Under the pieces are notes generated by a model. That model ran no database searches and was not told the origin of the DNA. It saw only the letters and a list, made by a program, of their open reading frames with translations. From an uncultured Lachnospiraceae bacterium (GTDB lineage: Bacteria; Bacillota; Clostridia; Lachnospirales; Lachnospiraceae), in contig CANRJU010000022.1 in assembly GCA_947631075.1 (NCBI GenBank), positions 1-18,058 on the forward strand: a stretch of 18,058 nucleotides of DNA, given 5' to 3'. Made by a program: the position numbers and the translations under genes. Every line of letters starts with the position of its first letter. The stretch's first letter is position 1. Positions 13,789-18,058 of this stretch are shown here, in pieces.

Positions 13789-15212
13789 GCGTTTTTGTTC
13801 ACAAAGCCCTTGAAAATAGTCAGAAACAGAATCTTGAAATCCAGGCTCAGCGACCAGTTCTCGATGTAGTACAGGTCGCAGTCAATCCTCATGCGGATTG
13901 AGGTGTCTCCCCGATAGCCGTTGACCTGCGCCCAGCCGGTGATGCCCGGCCTCACCTGGTGCTTGATCATGTAGCGGGGGATTTCTTCCTTGAATTTTTC
14001 CACGAAAAACGGGCGCTCCGGCCGGGGGCCGACAAGGCTCATATCGCCTTTTAACACATTGAAGAACTGGGGAAGCTCGTCCAGGCTTGTCTTGCGGATA
14101 AATTTGCCGATCGGCGTCACGCGCGGGTCGTTCTGCACGGTCCACGCCTGTTTTTCCTTGGAGGAGTCCTGGACTTCCATCGAGCGGAATTTGTACATCT
14201 TAAATGGCCGGTTGTGCAGCCCCACCCGCTCCTGCTCGAAAATCAGCGGGCCCGGCGAGGTGATTTTGATAATGGCGGCCACCACTAACATGGGGATGGA
14301 AAACAGGATGATCAGGCAGATAGACCCCACAATGTCAATGGCCCTCTTGATGAAGCGGTTAAAGGAGTTGCTGAGGGGCACCTTGCGCACATGGATGACC
14401 GGCAGCCCGTCCAGATCCTCGGTGTAGGGCCGCGTGGGAATCAGGTTGTTGTAGTCGGGGACAAATTTGGTGTGGACGCCGGATTTTTCCGTGACGGCCA
14501 CGATGTGCTCCAGGGAATCGTAGTGGTGCAGGCCCAGCGTAATGGTGATCTCGTCGTAATTGTTATCCGCCAGCACCTTTTTCAGATCGGTGATCCGCCC
14601 AATGACCGGAATGTTCCGGTAGGCATGTCCCAGGGGCTTGAAATTGTCCAGTATGCCATGAATGGTGTAGCCCCATTCGGGGTGCGCCAGGAGACGGTCG
14701 ATATAGCTCTCCGCGGCGCGGCTGTAGCCCACTAACAGAATGTGCTTCTGGTTCAGCCCTTTTCTGCGTATTTTCCGGAGAAGGGTGGAGGTGGCGATGC
14801 GGAATAAAAGCTCTAGGAACAGGTTCAGAGAGACGAAAATGACGATGAAAAGGCGGGCGTAGTCTTTTTGCCCGAAAAAGTACAAAAGAGCCACGCAGTA
14901 CAGGATGCTGACTACGTTGGCCTTGATGACGCTCCAGAATTCGAAGCGGCGGCTCTTGACCCGCGCGGGGTCGTACAGGTGAAAGAAATAATAAGAGACC
15001 AGGTAGCAGGGAATCAGGGTGATGAGCATCTGGCAGTATGTGCCCAGCGTCCCGTATACGCCCTGGGGCTCCCGCATTATGTCGAACAGGTAAAGGGGGC
15101 TGTGCACGTTGTCAAAGCGCAGATAATAGGCCCCGATAAATGAACAGACTATAATAGCTGTATCAATCAGTACGCGAAAAAGATTCAGCAGTTTTTGATT
15201 TCCCTTGATCAA
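13782..15212 (-). CDS. Polyprenyl-phosphate hexose-1-phosphate transferase (exopolysaccharide priming enzyme)
   Basis: A 476-residue membrane enzyme that moves a sugar-1-phosphate from a nucleotide sugar onto undecaprenyl phosphate, starting capsule, exopolysaccharide or glycan assembly. Four N-terminal membrane spans (about 12-31, 60-79, 97-114, 118-137) are followed by a nucleotide-binding-like domain (about 155-270, ILLVGYSRAAESY) and one more span (about 290-316) leading into the catalytic Bac_transf domain (PF02397: RAIDIVGS, SPGPLIFEQERVG, YKFRSM, TSLDELPQ with D378-E379, VGPRPERP, RPGITGWAQVNGYRG). The length fits WbaP/CpsE-type enzymes. The start is TTG at 15212, with GGAAGGA about 10 nt upstream; the family's N-terminus (IKxNQKxLN) supports it. 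It has its own promoter in the region shared with htrA. The sugar donor cannot be told from sequence. Confidence 0.93.
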   Translation of the reverse strand: MIKGNQKLLNLFRVLIDTAIIVCSFIGAYYLRFDNVHSPLYLFDIMREPQGVYGTLGTYCQMLITLIPCYLVSYYFFHLYDPARVKSRRFEFWSVIKANVVSILYCVALLYFFGQKDYARLFIVIFVSLNLFLELLFRIATSTLLRKIRRKGLNQKHILLVGYSRAAESYIDRLLAHPEWGYTIHGILDNFKPLGHAYRNIPVIGRITDLKKVLADNNYDEITITLGLHHYDSLEHIVAVTEKSGVHTKFVPDYNNLIPTRPYTEDLDGLPVIHVRKVPLSNSFNRFIKRAIDIVGSICLIILFSIPMLVVAAIIKITSPGPLIFEQERVGLHNRPFKMYKFRSMEVQDSSKEKQAWTVQNDPRVTPIGKFIRKTSLDELPQFFNVLKGDMSLVGPRPERPFFVEKFKEEIPRYMIKHQVRPGITGWAQVNGYRGDTSIRMRIDCDLYYIENWSLSLDFKILFLTIFKGFVNKNAY

Positions 15213-15260
15213 AACAAAACCGTCCTTCCTATCAGTAATTCAATAAAGTTCTCTATCGTG

Positions 15261-15285
15261 GGAGGCGGAATCCTGTGGCGCCTCC
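15261..15285 (-). other. Hairpin in the transferase leader
   Basis: GGAGGCG (15261-15267) and CGCCTCC (15279-15285) pair around an 11-nt loop. It lies between the predicted promoter and the TTG start of the transferase, without a T run, so it is a candidate leader structure rather than a terminator. Confidence 0.45.
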
Positions 15286-15302
15286 GGCATTCATGTACTA
15301 CA

Positions 15303-15331
15303 AGTATATACCATTTTTTGTGATTTCACAA
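15303..15331 (-). promoter_or_regulatory. Promoter and overlapping palindrome for the transferase gene
   Basis: On the minus strand, -35 TTGTGA (15326-15331), 17-bp spacer and -10 TATACT (15303-15308). The -35 is one half of the palindrome TTGTGATTTCACAA (15318-15331), whose 6-bp arms flank two central bases. A repressor bound there would cover the -35. The arms resemble Rex or Crp half sites, but the centre is too short for either consensus. Confidence 0.5.
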
Positions 15332-15347
15332 TAAATTTTTCTTTCAC

Positions 15348-15380
15348 AAACAAAACAGAAACAAAACACAAACAAAACAC
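15348..15380 (+). repeat. Three phased 11-bp repeats upstream of htrA
   Basis: AAACAAAACAG (15348-15358), AAACAAAACAC (15359-15369) and AAACAAAACAC (15370-15380) are head to tail with no gap. The last ends 10 bp before TATAAT (15391-15396), so the array occupies the position of the -35 element. Direct repeats with 11-bp spacing are the usual binding pattern of OmpR/PhoB-family response regulators. Confidence 0.75.
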
Positions 15381-15390
15381 AATTCATATA

Positions 15391-15396
15391 TATAAT
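15391..15396 (+). promoter_or_regulatory. -10 element of the htrA promoter
   Basis: A perfect TATAAT with no recognisable -35 at 16-18 bp (the expected place holds the A/C repeats). The start would be about 15403, giving a leader of about 29 nt with AAAGGAAG eight nt before the ATG. A perfect -10 without a -35 suggests dependence on an activator. Confidence 0.55.
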
Positions 15397-15431
15397 GAGG
15401 TCATAAATAACGAAGAAAGGAAGTAGTATTC

Positions 15432-16988
15432 ATGAATGAAAACAATGAGATAAATCAGGAAACAGGATTTGTTCTTCGGGATGAGCCGACGTCTCAGGCA
15501 GGGCCAACGTCTCAGGCAGGACCAACGTCTTCGGCAGAGCCAACGTCTCAGGTAGGGCCATCGTCTTCGGCAGAGCCGAAGCCGACGCCGTTGCCTTCCC
15601 AAGACAATATTTACCGCTTTCAGAACATAGATCCTCAGAGCGAGCGGAAAAAGAAAGAAAAGAAAAATGACAAAAAGGAAAAGCGGGAGAAGAAGGAAGG
15701 CGGCTCCTCTTTTCCGAAAGTAATTGTCAGCGCGGCCGTATTCGGCGTAGTAGCGGCCCTGTGCTTTTTTGCCTGCAACGCCATTTTGCGGGCGGTGTCC
15801 GGGCAGGGTGGCAGCAACTCGGTTGTCTCGCAGAGTTCGCAGATTCCGCTGACGACCGTGAGCGCGGGAGCCATCACCGGCGTCACCGACGTGTCCGGCA
15901 TCGTGGATGGCGTCATGCCGTCCATTGTGGCGATTACGGAAAAGAGCACCCAGCAGTCCTATTTCGGACAGACCTACTCCTCCCAGGGAGCCGGGTCCGG
16001 GTTTATTGTAAAGCAGGATAATGACCAGCTCCTGATTGTGACCAACAACCATGTCGTGGCGGGCGCGGATGAGATTTCCGTGCGGTTCAACGACGGGGAG
16101 TCCGTGGAGGCCAATGTAAAGGGAACCAGCGAGTCCAACGACCTGGCGGTCCTCACCGTGCCGCTCAGCTCCCTGAAGGATTCCACCAAGTCGAGTATCA
16201 AGGTGGCGTCTCTGGGAAGCTCCGATGATGCCAAGGTAGGGCAGATGGTGATTGCGATCGGCAACGCCCTTGGATACGGCCAGTCCGTGACGGTGGGATA
16301 TGTCAGCGCCAAGGACCGGGAAGTGACCAATTCGGATGAGCAGACCGGGAAGCAGACGACGCAGATTCTCCTGCAGACCGACGCCGCCATCAACCCCGGC
16401 AACAGCGGCGGAGCGCTGATTGACACCAACGGCAACGTGATCGGCATCAATTCTTCCAAATATATGTCCTACGGGAATACTACCGTAGAGGGCATGGGAT
16501 ACGCAATCCCCATGAGCGACGCTATTTCCGTGATTAACGACCTCATGGACAGACAGGTGTTAAAGGACGAGGAAAAAGGGTATCTCGGCATTACCGGGCG
16601 GACTATTTCAGAGGATGTCAGCGACGCATACGGCATACCGGTAGGCGTCTATGTGGCAAGCATTTCTGATACGGGAGCAGCCTATAAGGCGGGCGTGAAG
16701 CAGGGCGACGTCATTGTGGCTGTGAACGGCCGGGAGGTAAAGACTATCAACGAGGTACAGGAGATTGTCAACAACACCAAGGTGGGCACGGACGTGACGC
16801 TGAAGGTGAAGCGCAGCGACGACGGCGAGTACAAGGACAGAGAGTTCAAGGTGACGCTGGAGAGCAAGGATACGCTGGACGGCCTGGATGAAGAAGAGGA
16901 TGATTCGAGCCAGACGACTCCGAACTACGGCAACGGTTATGGCAGCGGAGACGGTTCTCAGGTTATTCCGTGGGGAAGTATTTACTAA
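15432..16988 (+). CDS. HtrA/DegP-like membrane-anchored serine protease with PDZ domain
   Basis: A 518-residue surface quality-control protease. The cytoplasmic N-terminus (1-95) contains five 6-residue repeats (19-48, PTSQAG type) and a strongly basic Lys/Glu-rich stretch (72-89). One membrane span is at about 96-118. The trypsin-like domain (about 150-370) has the full triad: H207 in TNNHVV, D237 in SNDLAV and S325 in NPGNSGG. One PDZ domain follows (about 385-475, YLGITGR, GVYVASI, AGVKQGDVIVAVNG), then an acidic and Gly/Tyr-rich tail. It would degrade or refold misfolded exported proteins outside the membrane. The ATG at 15432 has AAAGGAAG upstream. A terminator follows at 17010. The usual name would be htrA or degP-like; the exact paralog is not determined. 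Confidence 0.93.
   Translation: MNENNEINQETGFVLRDEPTSQAGPTSQAGPTSSAEPTSQVGPSSSAEPKPTPLPSQDNIYRFQNIDPQSERKKKEKKNDKKEKREKKEGGSSFPKVIVSAAVFGVVAALCFFACNAILRAVSGQGGSNSVVSQSSQIPLTTVSAGAITGVTDVSGIVDGVMPSIVAITEKSTQQSYFGQTYSSQGAGSGFIVKQDNDQLLIVTNNHVVAGADEISVRFNDGESVEANVKGTSESNDLAVLTVPLSSLKDSTKSSIKVASLGSSDDAKVGQMVIAIGNALGYGQSVTVGYVSAKDREVTNSDEQTGKQTTQILLQTDAAINPGNSGGALIDTNGNVIGINSSKYMSYGNTTVEGMGYAIPMSDAISVINDLMDRQVLKDEEKGYLGITGRTISEDVSDAYGIPVGVYVASISDTGAAYKAGVKQGDVIVAVNGREVKTINEVQEIVNNTKVGTDVTLKVKRSDDGEYKDREFKVTLESKDTLDGLDEEEDDSSQTTPNYGNGYGSGDGSQVIPWGSIY
15486..15575 (+). repeat. Five tandem 18-bp repeats coding for PTSQAG-type units
   Basis: Five head-to-tail 18-bp units within the htrA frame code for PTSQAG, PTSQAG, PTSSAE, PTSQVG and PSSSAE. 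Because the unit is a multiple of three, copy-number change would keep the frame. They lie in the cytoplasmic N-terminus, before the basic stretch and membrane span. Confidence 0.85.
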
Positions 16989-17009
16989 ATCGCATAAATC
17001 GTGTATAAT

Positions 17010-17039
17010 AATCCCACCGCAGTGTTTTGCGGTGGGATT
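17010..17039 (+). terminator. Intrinsic terminator after htrA
   Basis: AATCCCACCGCA (17010-17021) and TGCGGTGGGATT (17028-17039) form a perfect 12-bp stem with a 6-nt loop, 21 nt past the htrA stop. The trailing T run is short (ATTTGTG), but stem strength and place fit a terminator. Confidence 0.8.
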
Positions 17040-17080
17040 TGTGCGCGTTGTCAAGTAAATGTTTTGGAATGAGAAAAAAT

Positions 17081-17103
17081 GCTCCGAAATGAGGTTAATG
17101 TGA
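17081..17103 (+). repeat. Partial copy of the clpX ribosome-site module
   Basis: GCTCCGAAATGAGGTTAATG here parallels GCTCCGGAATGAGGTTTAAT at 17239-17258 just before the clpX ATG, differing at one base and a one-base length change. Here the following ATG-like position is GTGA and no long frame opens. It appears to be a duplicated or decayed module flanking the hairpin array. Confidence 0.6.
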
Positions 17104-17132
17104 AAAATAAGCTCGATAGCTTATTTTTCACA
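17099..17132. other. Perfect 15-bp hairpin upstream of clpX
   Basis: TGTGAAAAATAAGCT (17099-17113), loop CGAT, AGCTTATTTTTCACA (17118-17132). AT-rich but perfect. First of three adjacent stem-loops before clpX. Confidence 0.8.
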
Positions 17133-17134
17133 CG

Positions 17135-17182
17135 GCAATTTGTGAGAAGAACTTTCAGTTCTTTGGAGCGCTCACAAATTGC
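17135..17182. other. Nested double hairpin upstream of clpX
   Basis: GCAATTTGTGAG (17135-17146) pairs perfectly with CTCACAAATTGC (17171-17182). Inside it AAGAACT (17147-17153) pairs with AGTTCTT (17157-17163) around TTC. Together they make a branched or extended stem, the second member of the array. Confidence 0.8.
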
Positions 17183-17185
17183 TTT

Positions 17186-17252
17186 GATGGCAGATGAGAA
17201 ACTGCTACGCAGCTTTCTCATCGCCCCGTCGCGTAAACGCTCCGGAATGAGG
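17186..17252 (+). repeat. Dispersed structured repeat, copy B
   Basis: This 67-nt block is the inverted counterpart of 6461-6543, lacking the 16-nt central insertion. GATGAGAAA (17193-17201) and TTTCTCATC (17214-17222) form a perfect 9-bp stem with a further inner TGC/GCA pairing. Its right end, GGAATGAGG (17244-17252), provides the GAGG that lies 6 nt before the clpX ATG. Confidence 0.8.
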
Positions 17253-17258
17253 TTTAAT

Positions 17259-18058
17259 ATGAGCGAGGAAATTAAAAACATGGATCAGAATACCAATAAT
17301 AACGATGAGAAAAAAGACGGCTACGAGAAGATCTGTTATATGTGCCACCGGCCGGAGAGCAAGGTGGAGAAGATGATCACCATACCCAACAACATCACCA
17401 TCTGCTCGGACTGTATGCAAAAGACGTTCGACCAGATCGGGATGCAGGGCCTGCCGCATATTCCGGGGCTGGAGATTATCAACCTGGGGGCTATGAGCAT
17501 GCAGCCGCCCACGGAATTTCAAGAAAAACATAAAGTCAAGACAAAGAAAAAAGAGAAGAAGGAGACGCCGGCGCTGGATGTGCGGAATCTCCCGGCTCCC
17601 CACGTCATCAAGGGCAACCTGGACGAGTACGTCATGGGGCAGGAGCGCGCGAAGAAAATTCTGGCGGTCGGCGTTTACAACCACTACAAGAGGGTGCTGG
17701 CGGAGAAGTCCGGGGAGGACGACGTCGAGATCGAGAAGTCCAATATGCTCCTGCTCGGTCCTACCGGCAGCGGCAAGACCTATATGGTAAAGACGATGGC
17801 GCGTCTTTTGCAGGTGCCGTTGGCCATTACGGACGCCACGGCTCTCACGGAGGCGGGGTATATCGGCGACGACGTGGAGAGTGTGATTTCCAAGCTGCTG
17901 GCCAACGCGGACAACGACGTGGAGCGTGCCGAGCGCGGCATTGTCTACATCGACGAGATCGACAAGATCGCCAAAAAGCAGCAGGCCCACACACGGGACG
18001 TCAGCGGCGAATCGGTCCAGCAGGCCCTTCTGAAGCTGTTAGAGGGGGCGGACATAGA
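17259..18058 (+). CDS. clpX: ATP-dependent Clp protease ATP-binding subunit ClpX (3' end outside window)
   Basis: The first 266 codons of ClpX, the AAA+ unfoldase that feeds proteins into ClpP. The N-terminal zinc-binding domain has C26, C29, C49 and C52. A Lys-rich linker (about 85-103) is longer than usual. The AAA+ core starts at about 108 (LPAPHVIKGNLDEYVMGQERAK), with Walker A GPTGSGKT (167-174), the GYIGDDVES segment (200-208, usually GYVGEDVEN) and Walker B IVYIDEID (228-235). The frame is open to the window edge. The start at 17259 has GAGG 6 nt upstream. Here it follows htrA, not tig or clpP, so it may be a second, stand-alone clpX copy; several Clostridia carry more than one. The sensor 2 and IGF loop needed for ClpP binding are not in view. 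Confidence 0.93.
   Translation, partial: MSEEIKNMDQNTNNNDEKKDGYEKICYMCHRPESKVEKMITIPNNITICSDCMQKTFDQIGMQGLPHIPGLEIINLGAMSMQPPTEFQEKHKVKTKKKEKKETPALDVRNLPAPHVIKGNLDEYVMGQERAKKILAVGVYNHYKRVLAEKSGEDDVEIEKSNMLLLGPTGSGKTYMVKTMARLLQVPLAITDATALTEAGYIGDDVESVISKLLANADNDVERAERGIVYIDEIDKIAKKQQAHTRDVSGESVQQALLKLLEGADI

Noticed and set aside
15348..15380. Could the A/C-rich repeats, the 45-bp repeats or the clpX hairpins be a CRISPR array?
   Set aside because: The copies are contiguous without unique spacers of regular length, and no cas gene is present; the Cas4-like domain at 11374 is part of a helicase fusion.
15384..16052. Long minus-strand open frame opposite htrA, Arg/Leu-rich
   Set aside because: It is antisense to a clear HtrA reading frame, has a low-complexity translation produced by the repeat region, and has no family pattern.
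17004..17009. TATAAT between htrA and its terminator as a clpX promoter
   Set aside because: It directly precedes the htrA terminator stem and has no good -35; a transcript from it would have to cross the terminator.
17205..17990. 261-codon minus-strand open frame opposite clpX
   Set aside because: It is the shadow of a GC-rich, strongly conserved ClpX frame; the His/Leu/Val-rich translation is typical of antisense frames.

Overview
The window looks like a chromosomal segment of a low-to-mid GC Clostridia bacterium, most likely Lachnospiraceae. The evidence is strong GGAGG-type ribosome sites, TTGACA/TATAAT-type promoters, and a gene set typical of that family: an ECF sigma factor coupled to a membrane beta-propeller protein, DUF1292, a membrane-anchored HtrA and ClpX. 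One promoter matches the motility sigma factor (sigma-D/sigma-28), so the organism or its recent ancestor was probably flagellated. No species is claimed.

The left part (about 1-7763) reads as accessory DNA: more AT-rich by eye, mixed orientation, long intergenic gaps and repeats. It holds an AAA+/DUF4143 ATPase (277-1491, -), a DUF1266 protein behind a good promoter and a leader with two 45-bp tandem repeats (1792-2625, +), a small protein of unknown function with a sigma-D-type promoter (2726-3316, -), a 925-residue MmeI-like single-chain restriction-modification enzyme (3630-6407, +) and a DUF1016/YhcG-type PD-(D/E)XK nuclease (6672-7763, +). The last two form a likely DNA-defence pair separated by a structured dispersed repeat.

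The right part (about 7990-18058) is GC-richer by eye and looks like core chromosome. An ECF sigma factor (7994-8518) overlaps by ATGA a single-pass membrane protein with an extracellular beta-propeller (8515-10599), a probable sigma/anti-sigma or sensor pair. Next come an acidic DUF1292 protein (10714-11121), a 63-residue Cys-rich membrane peptide on the minus strand (11118-11309) whose ribosome site lies inside a hairpin, and a RecB/Cas4-like nuclease fused to an XPD/DinG-like iron-sulphur helicase (11374-13788). That helicase overlaps by 7 bp the 3' end of a convergent polyprenyl-phosphate sugar-1-phosphate transferase (13782-15212, -), which starts exopolysaccharide or O-glycan assembly. 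A divergent control region (15213-15431) separates it from an HtrA-type serine protease (15432-16988, +). After a terminator and about 200 bp of stacked hairpins comes clpX (17259 to the window edge, +).

The most notable non-coding structures are: a dispersed, hairpin-forming repeat found inverted at 6461-6543 and 17186-17252, the second copy supplying the clpX Shine-Dalgarno; three perfectly phased 11-bp repeats in place of a -35 box upstream of htrA; 12-bp repeats 20 bp apart on the restriction-modification promoter; a ribosome-site-sequestering hairpin at 11314-11352; and the sigma-D-type promoter at 3358-3384. All family names come from motif recognition by eye; no database search was run.
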